Counted from the stretch's first letter, positions 14,418 to 25,916 are shown. The stretch is 35,041 bases of DNA from an uncultured Neomegalonema sp. (GCA_937957975.1 CALFFK010000063.1:1-35041); one strand, 5' to 3'. The notes: generated by a model from the letters alone, not told the origin. A program made the numbers and translations.

Positions 14418-15527
14418 CTAGTCGGTTGCAGGAAGGGCTTCCGAGCCGATGAAGCCCGGATGAAGCGTCACGACGCCGCCCTCATCCACGCCTGTATCGG
14501 GCGCGGACTGGTTCAGGAACGCGGCGTCCTGCTCGGTATTCACTTCGGTGCCCGCATCAAGCACATCCGCGCCGGTTATCTTCACATCCTCGCCGACAAA
14601 TTTTCCATGATCGTCGAAGATGCGGATGCCGCGAGGATCGCCCGGCGATGAGATAAAGGCGTCATTCGATGGAATGACCATTGATGCGAAGCTAAGGAAT
14701 TGTGATTTTTGCGGATCGACCGTCAACGTAATCGTCCCTGTTTCGCCTGGATCGAGAGGACCGGCCGCTGCACCATCTGGCCCGGTAATCACGCCCGCCT
14801 CGCCCACGGCACCGCTTTCGGCAAAAGCCGTACCAATCGGCTCGACCGTGCCGTCTTCTGCAATGGCTTCGAGGAAGTCGGCAGCCTCACCCCCACGGTC
14901 ATAGATGTCGAAGGTTCCATCCTGCACGGCGACCCAAGGTGGCGTCAGGAATGTGCCGCCCTCAGGGCCGCTGTTGGTGAAACTGATCTCGATGTTGCGC
15001 GTTCCATCCGGATTGCCGCCAAGATCCCGAACGCTGACGTCCGCAATCGGTGCTGAACCGCCGTCACGCGAAAAGTCCCCAGCGACAGGATCGATCGTGG
15101 CTCCCGCCTCGGTGGTGCCGCCCAGAATCTGACCGTTAGTGGTGGGTACCGATGCTGCAGGGGCAGCAGGGGCAGCAGGGGCAGCGCCGACAACAACCGG
15201 AAGACGTGGCCCGCCATCGCCCGTGCCGCCGCCGGAGCCTCCATTGTTCGGATCGAGAATCGCTGCTTGATTCTGCGATTGGCGAAGCTCACGCAGATCA
15301 GCGCGCGCTTCACGGGCTTCGCTACGTGCCTCACGAATTTCAGCCCTTGCATCGGCTCGCTCCGCGCTCGACGCGCCGCTGGCCCTGAGATCACGGAAAT
15401 TCGAGCGCGCCTCCTGAACGTCGGCTTTAGCCTCTGCAACTTCTGCGCGTGCTGCAGTGAGTTGTTTTTCAAAAGAACTACGGGTCTCACTTTGACCCTG
15501 GCTTGAAATGTCATTACCAATTCGCAT
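14418..15527 (-). CDS. Spondin-domain protein with N-terminal coiled coil
   Basis: A 369-residue acidic protein in three parts. Residues about 15-87 are a charged Ala/Glu/Arg/Asp helix with repeating AREAR-like units, a probable coiled coil. Residues about 95-150 are a Gly/Pro/Ala-rich linker. Residues about 160-362 resemble the bacterial spondin domain: ISFTNSG, PPWVAVQDG, FDIYDRGGEA, the FLSFASMVIPSNDAFIS core, IRIFDD and a TEVNTEQDAAFLNQ stretch before HPGF. Bacterial spondin domains are usually extracellular and bind metal. Here no N-terminal signal peptide is visible, so export may use another route or the protein may stay inside. GAGGGGA precedes the ATG at nine bases. Three 9-base GCAGGGGCA repeats lie in the linker DNA. 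The gene stands alone. Confidence 0.82.
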   Translation of the reverse strand: MRIGNDISSQGQSETRSSFEKQLTAARAEVAEAKADVQEARSNFRDLRASGASSAERADARAEIREARSEAREARADLRELRQSQNQAAILDPNNGGSGGGTGDGGPRLPVVVGAAPAAPAAPAASVPTTNGQILGGTTEAGATIDPVAGDFSRDGGSAPIADVSVRDLGGNPDGTRNIEISFTNSGPEGGTFLTPPWVAVQDGTFDIYDRGGEAADFLEAIAEDGTVEPIGTAFAESGAVGEAGVITGPDGAAAGPLDPGETGTITLTVDPQKSQFLSFASMVIPSNDAFISSPGDPRGIRIFDDHGKFVGEDVKITGADVLDAGTEVNTEQDAAFLNQSAPDTGVDEGGVVTLHPGFIGSEALPATD

Positions 15528-15917
15528 CGGAAAAGTCCCCTCTATGTTTCATATCGTCACAATTCATCAATTAAAAACAATTTTTGGCCCATATCAATAC
15601 AATTATCCTACAATTTTGTGAAGTCAGAGCCAAGAAATTCGCTTACTGCGTAAGTTCTATCTTGAGGCAGGACGCGACCGGATTGAACCTTCAAGGGCCT
15701 ACGTCAAAAAGCTGCCAAGGCTTCGAGGGGTGTTTAGGGAAGCGCAAGACGGTTGATTTGCGCTCATAGCCGACCAATACAGCACAAAACCAACTTTCCG
15801 AACCGGCCTGCCACCACTAAACACCGTGCCTTGCGAATGACCCCCGGTTGTATTACCCTGAGACGGTCGATGACCGCTGGAAAATCTCCCGTGGTGCCGA
15901 CCACAAGGAGGCTGATC
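15528..15917. other. Intergenic region upstream of rsfS and the spondin gene
   Basis: About 390 bases separating two divergent genes. The first 100 bases beside the spondin gene are AT-rich and probably hold its promoter. I see no RNA gene, repeat or terminator. An in-frame extension of rsfS reaches back to 15753 but lacks ribosome-binding support. The segment ends with the strong Shine-Dalgarno AAGGAGG at 15905-15911. Confidence 0.5.
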
Positions 15918-16373
15918 CTGACTTCACATACCCAAAGCGATGCGCAGGGCGCATCGACGGACCTGACCGCCCTTGCAGGGGGTGCAACGGGTTCGACCGG
16001 CGGCAAGACACCGCTTTCACCCGATGCGATGCTGGCCCTTGTCCTCGATACGCTGGAGGATGCAAAGGCAAGCGATGTCGTTCCCATCGACCTCAACGGA
16101 AAGACCCCGATCGCGGACCACATGGTCATCGCAACGGGAACATCGACCAGACAGGTCGTTACCATGTCCGAAAAAGTTGTCGAAAAGCTCAAACGCGATG
16201 GCCATATCGTGCCGCGCCTCGAAGGCGTGACGCAAGGCGACTGGGCGCTGATCGACGCCGGAGATGTGATCGTTCATATCTTCCGCCCCGAAGTGCGCGA
16301 ATTTTACAACCTTGAGCGGATGTGGACAGGGGCCGGGGAAACGGGCATCGACGGCAGCCACCTCAACGGCTGA
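15918..16373 (+). CDS. rsfS: Ribosome silencing factor RsfS (start uncertain)
   Basis: RsfS/Iojap binds ribosomal protein uL14 on the 50S subunit and blocks subunit joining when nutrients are short. The conserved domain spans DAMLALVLDTLEDAKASDVV through DLNGKTPIADHMVIATG, STRQVVTMSEKV, GDWALIDAGDVIVHIF and RPEVREFYNLERMW. The start is unusual: AAGGAGG at 15905-15911 is followed six bases later by CTG at 15918, which would give 151 residues. Between it and the domain there is no ATG, GTG or TTG until ATG 16029, which lacks a Shine-Dalgarno and gives 114 residues. ATG 15870 and GTG 15891 are the upstream alternatives. The gene starts the plus-strand run, ten bases before rlmH. Confidence 0.9.
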   Translation: MTSHTQSDAQGASTDLTALAGGATGSTGGKTPLSPDAMLALVLDTLEDAKASDVVPIDLNGKTPIADHMVIATGTSTRQVVTMSEKVVEKLKRDGHIVPRLEGVTQGDWALIDAGDVIVHIFRPEVREFYNLERMWTGAGETGIDGSHLNG

Positions 16374-16383
16374 TGTCTGAAAG

Positions 16384-16854
16384 ATGAGGGTTTCGATCCT
16401 CGCCGTGGGCCGGTCAAAGGCTGGCCCCGAACGGTTGCTGACCGAGGAATACCGCGTCCGCTTTGATGCCCTGGGGCGCGGTATGGGCCTTGCGGCACTG
16501 GACATTGCCGAAATCGATGCAAAAGGGGCGGGGCGCGAGGTGGAAAGCGCACGGCTGCTTGATCGCCTGCCCCATAACCATACGCTTATTGCGCTCGACG
16601 AGCGCGGCAAGACGATGGACAGCGATGCCTTCTCTGCCTTGCTCACGACGGCCCGTGACGACGGTGTGCCGGGTATCGCGTTTGCCATCGGCGGGGCAGA
16701 CGGCCATTCCGATGCCGTGCGCGCCCATGCCAATCGCCTGATTTCCTTTGGAAAGATGACATGGCCGCATATGCTCGTGCGGGCGATGCTGGCTGAACAG
16801 CTCTATCGCGCGCTGGCCATTGCCGCGAACCATCCCTACCACCGGGGTGGATAA
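16384..16854 (+). CDS. rlmH: 23S rRNA pseudouridine-1915 N3-methyltransferase RlmH
   Basis: A SPOUT-class methyltransferase of 156 residues that methylates pseudouridine 1915 in helix 69 of 23S rRNA on the assembled 70S ribosome, using S-adenosylmethionine. It opens MRVSILAVGRSKAGPE. The trefoil-knot methyl-donor site shows LIALDERGKTM, FAIGGADGHSD and the late ISFGKMTWPHMLVRAMLAEQ with QLYRALAIAANHPYH at the C-terminus, all diagnostic. The length is that of the family. It follows rsfS by ten bases in the same direction, so both ribosome-related genes are probably co-transcribed. The ATG at 16384 is the only suitable start. Confidence 0.96.
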   Translation: MRVSILAVGRSKAGPERLLTEEYRVRFDALGRGMGLAALDIAEIDAKGAGREVESARLLDRLPHNHTLIALDERGKTMDSDAFSALLTTARDDGVPGIAFAIGGADGHSDAVRAHANRLISFGKMTWPHMLVRAMLAEQLYRALAIAANHPYHRGG

Positions 16855-17044
16855 TGTGAACCGTGCGTCTTCTGACGATTCAGGTGTAATCTGACCGCGT
16901 TTCACGCCCAGTGACGATTTATTAATTTCCGATCCGTTAACCCTACTCCCGTGATTACGAAATTGCGACGAAGGGTGTCGTTGCGACGGCTGGACGGGCG
17001 TGTATCCCGCCAGTACGGTGTAAAAAAGGGCTGGAGGGGCATTA

Positions 17045-18586
17045 GTGGACGGCAGAACGACAAAGGGGACAATAGCTCTCGTAATTCTCGACGGGTTGGG
17101 CCAGCGGGCCGAGCGCGAGGGGAATGCCGTGGCATTGGCCCGAACGCCGACCCTTGACCATCTGACAAACACCTGCCCAATGGCGACCCTGATAACCCAT
17201 GGCCCTGATGTGGGCTTGCCAGAAGGGCAAATGGGCAATTCTGAAGTCGGTCACATGAATATCGGCGCAGGGCGCGTTGTGCTGATGGACCTGCCAAAGA
17301 TCGACGCGGCCATCGCAGACCGCTCCTTCGATCACCGCGAAGCCGTGCGCACGCATATCACGGCCCTGAAGGCGAGCGGCGGGGTTTGCCATCTGGTCGG
17401 CCTGCTCTCCCCCGGCGGCGTTCATGCGCATCAGCGGCATCTCGCCTATATCGCGAAGTTGATCGCAGGTGAGGGAATAGCCGTTCGCCTGCACCTGATT
17501 GGCGATGGGCGCGACGTGCCCCCCCGCAGTATCGCGACTGACCTCAAGGATTTCAGGGACGACCTCGATAACACCCCCGGCATCGAAATCGCGACAGTCT
17601 CCGGTCGATTCTACGCATTGGATCGCGATAATCGCTGGGATCGGGTTGAGACGGCCTACCGCGCAATGATGCTGGGTGAAGGGCAGCGGGCGACAAGCGC
17701 GGAAAATGCCATCACCGCCGCCTATGCACGTGATGAATCCGACGAATTCATCCTGCCGACAGTCATTGGGGATTACGCGGGTATGAACCCCGGCGATGGG
17801 CTGTTCTGCACCAGTTTTCGCACAGATCGCACGCGGGAAATCATGGCCGCCTTTGCCGCGCCCGACTTCACCGAATTCGCCCGCACCGCCCCGGCCTTTG
17901 CCGCATGTACAGGCATGGTGGAATATTCAACGGCGCACCGGGCTTATATGGACGCCGTGTTTGCGGATGAGGAAATCGAGGATACGCTTGGCCATGTCAT
18001 CGCTCGCGCGGGCCTGCGCCAACTGCGCCTCGCAGAGACGGAAAAATACCCCCATGTGACATTCTTCTTCAATGGTGGCATTGAGACGCCCAACCCACAG
18101 GAAGAGCGCCATATGGCCCCCAGCCCCAAGGTCGCGACCTATGACCTGCAACCGGAAATGTCAGAAGGCGCAGTAACGGAGCGCCTTGTTTCGGCCATTC
18201 AGTCCGGCGATTACGACTTGATCGTGACAAACTATGCAAACCCGGACATGGTTGGTCATACAGGCGACATCAACGCCGCAATCGCAGCAGTCGAAGCGGT
18301 GGATGCCGGGCTTGGAAAGGCGATCGCGGCAATCGGGGAGGCAGGGGGTGCAATGCTGATATGTGCAGATCACGGGAACTGCGAAACAATGATCGACCCG
18401 GAAACGGGCGGACCGCACACGGCCCATACGCTTAACAAGGTGCCTGTCTGGCTGTTCGGAAAAGGGAATGTCGCACTTGAACATGGACGTCTTGCCGATG
18501 TTGCCCCAACGTTGCTTGCCCTGCTTGGCCTGAAGAAACCCGACGCAATGACCGGGCGCTCATTGATCGTGGGGGAACAGGCATGA
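17045..18586 (+). CDS. gpmI: 2,3-bisphosphoglycerate-independent phosphoglycerate mutase
   Basis: A manganese-dependent enzyme of 513 residues that interconverts 3- and 2-phosphoglycerate in glycolysis and gluconeogenesis. It belongs to the alkaline-phosphatase superfamily. D16 lies in LVILDGLG and the phosphate-accepting serine S66 in GQMGNSEVGHMNIG. It further has HLIGDGRDVPP, GRFYALDRDNRWDR, FRTDRTREI, ANPDMVGHTG and ICADHGNCE, which together supply the metal and substrate ligands. The start is GTG at 17045, with GGAGGGG about eight bases upstream. The 190 bases after rlmH may hold a promoter. The stop overlaps the start of the EnvC-like gene by four bases (ATGA). Confidence 0.96.
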   Translation: MDGRTTKGTIALVILDGLGQRAEREGNAVALARTPTLDHLTNTCPMATLITHGPDVGLPEGQMGNSEVGHMNIGAGRVVLMDLPKIDAAIADRSFDHREAVRTHITALKASGGVCHLVGLLSPGGVHAHQRHLAYIAKLIAGEGIAVRLHLIGDGRDVPPRSIATDLKDFRDDLDNTPGIEIATVSGRFYALDRDNRWDRVETAYRAMMLGEGQRATSAENAITAAYARDESDEFILPTVIGDYAGMNPGDGLFCTSFRTDRTREIMAAFAAPDFTEFARTAPAFAACTGMVEYSTAHRAYMDAVFADEEIEDTLGHVIARAGLRQLRLAETEKYPHVTFFFNGGIETPNPQEERHMAPSPKVATYDLQPEMSEGAVTERLVSAIQSGDYDLIVTNYANPDMVGHTGDINAAIAAVEAVDAGLGKAIAAIGEAGGAMLICADHGNCETMIDPETGGPHTAHTLNKVPVWLFGKGNVALEHGRLADVAPTLLALLGLKKPDAMTGRSLIVGEQA

Positions 18587-19833
18587 TGCGCGCCCTGCTT
18601 CTCGCCGGGTGCTGCGCGTTTGGCCTTGGTAATGCCGCGCTCGCACAGCAACAGGGCGGCGTCTACGTCGATCCGGCACAGGCCGAAATTCTCAAACGCA
18701 ATTCCCGCATCAGCGCCCAACGCGCCGCTGAAATGGAGAAACAGGCTCTCGCAACCGCCGCCGCCACATTACGCGACGAAAAGCGGATCGAAGAAATCAA
18801 GAAAGAGATCGCGGAACTTGAAACCGAGGTTTCCAAATCCCGCGCCAAACTCGTCACACTCGCCAACGAGGAAGCCGGTGCAACCGAAGCCCTGCGTGTG
18901 CGTCGCCGTCAGAACGCCGCCGCCTTCTCCGCCATGGTTGCCCTGTCGAAATCCAGCGCCCCGGAACTTGTCGCCTATGGCGGTGATCCGCTGATGGCGG
19001 CACGGGGCGCAAGTGCGCTGGCAGGGCTGCGCGACGCCCTCCAGACCGATGCACAAGCGACCCTCGCACGGGTTGCCCGCATCGAGGATCTGCGACTTCA
19101 GACCGAAGCAGCGCGCGAGGCGACGAAGGATTCCATCAAAGCCTTGCGTGATCGCGAGCGCGAATTGTGGGCTTTGGTCGGCAAGCGCAAGGAATTGCAG
19201 CAGGAAACGATGGAACAGGCCGAGGTTCTCAAAAAGGAGGCCGAAGACCTGACCGAACGCGCCCAACGCCTGCAACGCCTGACTGTGCGCTCGCCCACTC
19301 CGCCGCCGAAACCCATCCGTCAGGCGCAAATCCGCCCTGCACAGCGGATGCTGCCCCCTCCCCGCCCCTTGCATGAAGCCCGCGGAAAGTTCCTGTGGCC
19401 TGTTACCGGCGAAGTCGCACAGGAATTCGATCAGGCGGCAACTGGCAACGAAGCCCTTGGCATGGTGTTCGACGCCAAGCCCTATGCCTTCGTCTACGCC
19501 CCCTGGGACGGCACACTTTCCTATGCCGGTCCTGTCAACAGCTTCGGCCTCGTGGCCGTCGTCGATATTGGTGAGGATTACCAGATTGTCCTCGCCGGTC
19601 TATCCGATCTCATCCGCAAGAAAGGGGACGTCGTCCAGCGCGGCGAACCCATTGGGACGCTTACCGGCCCCATTTCCGAAAGCGAGGAGTTCCTCGCTGA
19701 TCAATCCGCACTCTCCGCCAATGCCGTCGCATCGCTCTATCTGCAGATGCGGTTACGCGGAAAGCCCATAGACCCCGGTGTGTGGTTCGGCCCATCCGGG
19801 AGCCAAACGATCCGAAAGGTTGAATCTCCATGA
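18583..19833 (+). CDS. EnvC-type murein hydrolase activator (degenerate M23 domain)
   Basis: A 416-residue periplasmic protein. A signal peptide ends near residue 21 (ALA-QQQ). Residues about 30-230 are two long charged helices forming a coiled coil, then a Pro-rich linker leads to a LytM/M23 domain from about 265 (FLWPVTGEVAQEFD). The catalytic histidines of M23 endopeptidases are missing: the first position reads GNEALGMVFDA and the final H-x-H is replaced by LYLQMRLRG. This is the EnvC pattern, in which the domain activates amidases instead of cutting peptidoglycan itself. Four-base overlaps with gpmI upstream and ctpA downstream show tight coupling. Amidase activation at division is inferred from E. 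coli EnvC. Confidence 0.9.
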   Translation: MMRALLLAGCCAFGLGNAALAQQQGGVYVDPAQAEILKRNSRISAQRAAEMEKQALATAAATLRDEKRIEEIKKEIAELETEVSKSRAKLVTLANEEAGATEALRVRRRQNAAAFSAMVALSKSSAPELVAYGGDPLMAARGASALAGLRDALQTDAQATLARVARIEDLRLQTEAAREATKDSIKALRDRERELWALVGKRKELQQETMEQAEVLKKEAEDLTERAQRLQRLTVRSPTPPPKPIRQAQIRPAQRMLPPPRPLHEARGKFLWPVTGEVAQEFDQAATGNEALGMVFDAKPYAFVYAPWDGTLSYAGPVNSFGLVAVVDIGEDYQIVLAGLSDLIRKKGDVVQRGEPIGTLTGPISESEEFLADQSALSANAVASLYLQMRLRGKPIDPGVWFGPSGSQTIRKVESP

Positions 19834-21161
19834 ACAAGACCCTGACCGCCGCGCTGTTTGGTGCTGCCGCCGGAATCGCGCTCACTGCGCAATTCGGTGT
19901 CCCCTCCCTCGTGAAGCCAGCCTTTGCAGCATCGACCTATGAATCTCTCGATCTGTTCGGTGACGTGTTCGAGCGTACGCGCTCGGCCTATGTCGAGGAA
20001 GTTAACGAAAAAGAGCTGATCGAGGCTGCCATCAACGGGATGCTCACTTCGCTTGATCCTCACTCCAGCTATCTGAACCCCGACAACTTCACCGATATGC
20101 AGGACGACACCAAAGGTGAGTTTGGCGGCCTTGGGATCGAAGTGACGATGGAAGACGGCTTCGTTAAGGTCGTCTCTCCCATCGACGATACCCCCGCCGC
20201 CGCCGCCGACATCAAGGCCAACGACTTCATCACGCATATCGACGGTGAATCAGTGCTCGGCATGACCATCGGCGAGGCGGTCGATTTGATGCGCGGTCTG
20301 GTCGGCACAGACATCGAATTGACCATCGCCCGCGAAGGCGAAGAAGAGCCGATGGATGTCAAATTGACCCGTGCGGTCATTGAGATCAAAGCAGTCAGGC
20401 ATCGGATCGAAGGGGATGTGGGCGTGCTGCGGGTCTCGAAATTCTCCGAGAAAACATTCCAGAACCTCGCCAAATCCATCGCTGCCATCAAGGAGGAGCT
20501 GGGCGCGAACGAGGTCAGTGGCTACATTATCGACCTGCGTAATAACCCCGGCGGCCTTCTGACACAGGCTGTTGCAGTCTCTGATGCCTTCCTTGACCAG
20601 GGAGAGATCGTCTCGACGCGCGGGCGTGACCAACGCAATGCAGACCGCTACAACGCGCAAAAAGGCGATCTGGCAGATGGCAAGCCGGTTGTTGTGCTGG
20701 TGAACGGCGGGTCGGCCTCGGCCTCCGAAATCGTGGCAGGGGCCATTCAGGATCATCGTCGCGGGATCGTCGTGGGTGAAAAAACCTTCGGCAAGGGTTC
20801 CGTGCAGACGATTATGCCGCTGGCGTCAAAAGGTGCGATCCGCCTGACCACCGCGCGCTACTACACACCGTCGGGCCGCTCGATTCAGGCGCTTGGCATC
20901 GAACCCGATATCATCGTCGAACAGGTTGAGCTGAAGGAGGATGACGGCAAAAAATCAAACCGCCGCAGCTACTCCGAGTCGCAGATACGCGGTAGCCTGA
21001 GCAATGACAGTCTGACCGACGAGGATGTGAAACAACGCGCTGATGACGAAGCGTTGCACAAACGTCGCCTGGAACTGCGTGAAGAGGATTACCAGCTCTC
21101 CTATGCGCTGGACCTGATGCAGGGTCTATCGGTCTATTCGTCCCTGGATGACGAAAACTGA
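19830..21161 (+). CDS. ctpA: C-terminal processing peptidase, S41 family
   Basis: An exported serine protease of 443 residues that trims substrates from the C-terminus. The signal peptide ends around residue 34 (AFAAS). A PDZ domain covers about 95-180 (GGLGIEV, NDFITHIDGES). The catalytic domain holds DLRNNPGG, S297 in NGGSASASEI and K322 in EKTFGKGSVQT; the 25-residue spacing of this Ser-Lys dyad agrees with tail-specific proteases. The C-terminal tail is charged. It overlaps the EnvC-like gene by four bases. Bacterial CtpA enzymes often control peptidoglycan hydrolases by proteolysis, which would suit this neighbour, but the substrate is inferred. A strong terminator follows. Confidence 0.95.
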   Translation: MNKTLTAALFGAAAGIALTAQFGVPSLVKPAFAASTYESLDLFGDVFERTRSAYVEEVNEKELIEAAINGMLTSLDPHSSYLNPDNFTDMQDDTKGEFGGLGIEVTMEDGFVKVVSPIDDTPAAAADIKANDFITHIDGESVLGMTIGEAVDLMRGLVGTDIELTIAREGEEEPMDVKLTRAVIEIKAVRHRIEGDVGVLRVSKFSEKTFQNLAKSIAAIKEELGANEVSGYIIDLRNNPGGLLTQAVAVSDAFLDQGEIVSTRGRDQRNADRYNAQKGDLADGKPVVVLVNGGSASASEIVAGAIQDHRRGIVVGEKTFGKGSVQTIMPLASKGAIRLTTARYYTPSGRSIQALGIEPDIIVEQVELKEDDGKKSNRRSYSESQIRGSLSNDSLTDEDVKQRADDEALHKRRLELREEDYQLSYALDLMQGLSVYSSLDDEN

Positions 21162-21184
21162 TCCAACCCCTTCCGAAAACCGAC

Positions 21185-21221
21185 AAAACGCCCGCCCTCC
21201 CCGGCGGGCGTTTTTTATTTT
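21185..21221 (+). terminator. Strong intrinsic terminator after ctpA
   Basis: AAAACGCCCGCC (21185-21196) pairs with GGCGGGCGTTTT (21203-21214) around a six-base loop CTCCCC, and the T-run continues as TTATTTT. It starts 23 bases after the ctpA stop and closes the gpmI-envC-ctpA transcription unit. Confidence 0.93.
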
Positions 21222-21326
21222 GGCCTCCCTCATCTTATCTGCCTGAAAGCATACAGGCTTCACCGAATGGCAATCGCGATGTGTTTGATTGGACAATGTC
21301 CGCTGTATCTACCGGGGTGATTTGGT

Positions 21327-22556
21327 ATGAAACGTCTTTCTTTTCCGCGTGAATTGTTGCCTGTTTCCGTGGTTTTCGGATTTCTCGGCTGCACGGCAAT
21401 TGCCGTACCTCTCATTTCGAATTTGGAAGAAGCTGACACAGCCGTGGAAGCGAAACGGGGTTTCGTGTCATCTGAACGGCCTATCGACCGCATCCTGAAC
21501 GGCACAGCATTGGGATCACGGCCAATAGGGGCGCAAGCCGGGACTAAGACAGTCATTCACCCAACCGTTCCTCGCTTCACACAGCCCGCCCGACTGCTGC
21601 CCGCTCAACCGGATACCGCTCCGGACCTGAAAATAGCCCTGTTGTCTGTAACGGCTGCGCAGCCGTCCATCGTTGTAGATGCCGTACAAAAGTTCATGCC
21701 CGCCCCAAAGCGAAAACCCGAACGTCCGGTGCGGGCTGCGATACCAGTACGGGCCGCAACAAATGGAATAGAGACCACCTTACTGGAACCACTACAGGAT
21801 GTGGTCGCAGCTCCCCAGCGGGAAACAACCATCAATCCCGACCCCACTTCAATAACACGCCCTGCCACCTCATCGAACAGCCCTGCCCCTCGCATTGCAC
21901 TGGTCGTTACGGCCGCCGGTATCAACGAGACAACGACACAGCAGGCAATCGACAAACTGCCCAAGGGCATAACCTTCGCTTTTGCCCCCATTGGCAAACG
22001 CACCAAAACCCTCGCCAAAGCCGCGATTGCAGACGGCCATACGATCCTCGCTGAAATTCCGATGGAGCCGGTCAATCCACTGCGCGACCCCGGAGAGCCG
22101 CTAACCCTGCGCATAAGCAATACCGGCGAAGTCAATATAACAAGGATGAACAACGCACTGTCGCGCGTACCGGGAGCTTCGGGGATCTCCAGCTATCTCG
22201 GAGCAAAATTCAGTCAATCGGAAGATGCCGCAGCACCCGTGATCGACGAGATCGCTTCGCGCGGATTATTCCTGTTCGAGAACCAGCCAAGCGGGCAAAG
22301 CCGTCTTGGGTTCATGGCAAAATCGCAAGACGTCCCCTATGCAGCGGGGATCATGTCTGTCGATAGAGAGCGAAATACGGCCATAATGCTGGACCGGCTT
22401 TCGACGCTTGAGACCGAGGCCCGCCGCGATGGAGTTGCAATTGGCATCGCCACAGCGTATCGGGACAGTATTGATATACTTGAAAATTGGGTCGCTGCTG
22501 CGGAGCAACGCGGCATCGTCTTCGTACCCGTAAACCGGCTCGAAGACGCCGGATAG
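21327..22556 (+). CDS. Divergent polysaccharide deacetylase family protein (YibQ type)
   Basis: A 409-residue protein with an N-terminal hydrophobic segment ([18 protein letters not shown]) that anchors or exports it. A long Pro/Ala-rich, low-complexity region follows to about residue 185, then the deacetylase-like barrel from about 190. The barrel reads [20 protein letters not shown], then ITFAFAPIG and [11 protein letters not shown]; at the usual metal-binding positions of NodB enzymes there is little conservation, as is normal in this divergent family. It ends [10 protein letters not shown] and FVPVNRL. In many proteobacteria this gene sits with envC and ctpA, as here, and it is thought to act on the cell wall; the activity is not established. 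rppH begins ten bases after its stop. Confidence 0.88.
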   Translation: MKRLSFPRELLPVSVVFGFLGCTAIAVPLISNLEEADTAVEAKRGFVSSERPIDRILNGTALGSRPIGAQAGTKTVIHPTVPRFTQPARLLPAQPDTAPDLKIALLSVTAAQPSIVVDAVQKFMPAPKRKPERPVRAAIPVRAATNGIETTLLEPLQDVVAAPQRETTINPDPTSITRPATSSNSPAPRIALVVTAAGINETTTQQAIDKLPKGITFAFAPIGKRTKTLAKAAIADGHTILAEIPMEPVNPLRDPGEPLTLRISNTGEVNITRMNNALSRVPGASGISSYLGAKFSQSEDAAAPVIDEIASRGLFLFENQPSGQSRLGFMAKSQDVPYAAGIMSVDRERNTAIMLDRLSTLETEARRDGVAIGIATAYRDSIDILENWVAAAEQRGIVFVPVNRLEDAG

Positions 22557-22566
22557 GAAAGCGAAG

Positions 22567-23064
22567 ATGGCAAAAAAAACCGGCAAAGAGACGAGCATAT
22601 TGCCCTACCGACCTTGTGCCGGAGTCGTTCTGTTCCGTGATGACGGGTCAGTCTTTGCCGGCAAACGGATTGATAATCCAGTCGATGCCTGGCAAATGCC
22701 ACAAGGCGGAATTGATTTCGGGGAATTGCCAGAGGAAGCAGCCTTGCGCGAATTGCGCGAAGAGACAGGCGTATCATCCGCACGGGTGACTGTAGAGGCA
22801 CAGTCGCAAGACTGGCTACGCTATGACTTACCCGACGAGTTGCTCGGCAAAATCTGGGGTGGCAAATTCCGGGGCCAGGAGCAGATGTGGTTCGCCATGC
22901 GCTTTCTCGGCACTGATGCGGATGTGAACATCGAGACTGATAATGCCGAATTTTGCGAATGGCGCTGGATGGAGCCTGCTGACCTGATCGAGAGTATCGT
23001 TCCATTCAAGCGCGATCTCTACATTGCCGTCTTCAAGGATTTTGAAGCTGTATTGCGGGCCTAA
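22567..23064 (+). CDS. rppH: RNA pyrophosphohydrolase RppH
   Basis: A Nudix hydrolase of 165 residues that removes pyrophosphate from the 5' triphosphate end of mRNA, opening it to RNase E decay. It starts [20 protein letters not shown], with [14 protein letters not shown] and [11 protein letters not shown]. The Nudix box is complete, beginning at the G of GGIDFGE and ending RELREETGV. Later come [17 protein letters not shown] and [12 protein letters not shown], which match the RppH/NudH branch rather than generic Nudix proteins. It follows the deacetylase gene closely and is probably co-transcribed with it. The atpC gene faces it convergently, with a terminator between them. Confidence 0.95.
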   Translation: MAKKTGKETSILPYRPCAGVVLFRDDGSVFAGKRIDNPVDAWQMPQGGIDFGELPEEAALRELREETGVSSARVTVEAQSQDWLRYDLPDELLGKIWGGKFRGQEQMWFAMRFLGTDADVNIETDNAEFCEWRWMEPADLIESIVPFKRDLYIAVFKDFEAVLRA

Positions 23065-23083
23065 GGTATTCTGAATGCCAAAC

Positions 23084-23109
23084 AAAAAAGGGGCCGGTTT
23101 CCCGACCCC
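23084..23109 (-). terminator. Intrinsic terminator of the F1 ATP synthase operon
   Basis: On the minus strand GGGGTCGG pairs with CCGGCCCC (23109-23102 and 23097-23090) around a GAAA tetraloop, with one G-T wobble, followed by TTTTTT (23089-23084). It lies 30 bases after the atpC stop. Confidence 0.9.
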
Positions 23110-23138
23110 CTTCCGGCATATTTCGATCATTCGGTTAC

Positions 23139-23546
23139 TCAGGCAGCGCGACCCAGCGTTTCGATCATCGATTTGAGATTGCCGTAGCGACGTGTGGCCT
23201 CGGCAAGTGCCTCTTTTTCAAGCCCTTCGAGATTTTTTTCAGCGGCTTCCAGCGAAGACTGAAACATCTCAGCCGTCGCCTCATCCCGGTGAGAAGCAAA
23301 CTCCGCAAGGATTGAGATCGCTTCACCAGAGACCTCAGCGAAACCCCCGGCAATCAGATAGTGCTGTTCGTCAGCCCCATTGATGATGCGAACCGCGCCG
23401 GGGCTGAGTGATGTCGCAATAGGAACGTGCCCCGGCATCGCCGTGAAATCCCCATCAGCTCCGGGTAGCAGAACCTTCTCCGCCTCAAGCGACGCAAGGA
23501 TGCGTTCGGGTGAGACAAGTTCGACTTTCATTGTCGCGGCGGCCAT
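23139..23546 (-). CDS. atpC: ATP synthase F1 subunit epsilon
   Basis: A 135-residue subunit of the central stalk that couples the Fo rotor to catalysis and can inhibit ATP hydrolysis. The N-terminal beta domain shows VELVSPERIL, EKVLLPGADGDFTAMPGH and YLIAGGFAEV, then a short helical C-terminal region (AAEKNLEGLEKEALAEATRR). The length matches alphaproteobacterial epsilon. Only two bases separate it from the atpD stop, so translation is probably coupled. The start is ATG 23546; ATG 23531 is an alternative with no better ribosome-binding site. It is the last gene of the operon, followed by a terminator. Confidence 0.95.
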   Translation of the reverse strand: MAAATMKVELVSPERILASLEAEKVLLPGADGDFTAMPGHVPIATSLSPGAVRIINGADEQHYLIAGGFAEVSGEAISILAEFASHRDEATAEMFQSSLEAAEKNLEGLEKEALAEATRRYGNLKSMIETLGRAA

Positions 23547-23548
23547 AA

Positions 23549-25916
<2,368 letters not shown>

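Noticed and set aside
15821-16315. Alternative frame over the start of rsfS (reads LYYPETVDDRWKIS)
   Set aside because: The beginning looks protein-like, but the frame then runs through the conserved RsfS domain in the wrong phase and becomes Arg/Pro/Cys-rich shadow sequence.
18583-19833. The M23-domain protein as an active peptidoglycan endopeptidase
   Set aside because: The zinc-binding histidines are absent at both expected positions, so an EnvC-like activator role is preferred.
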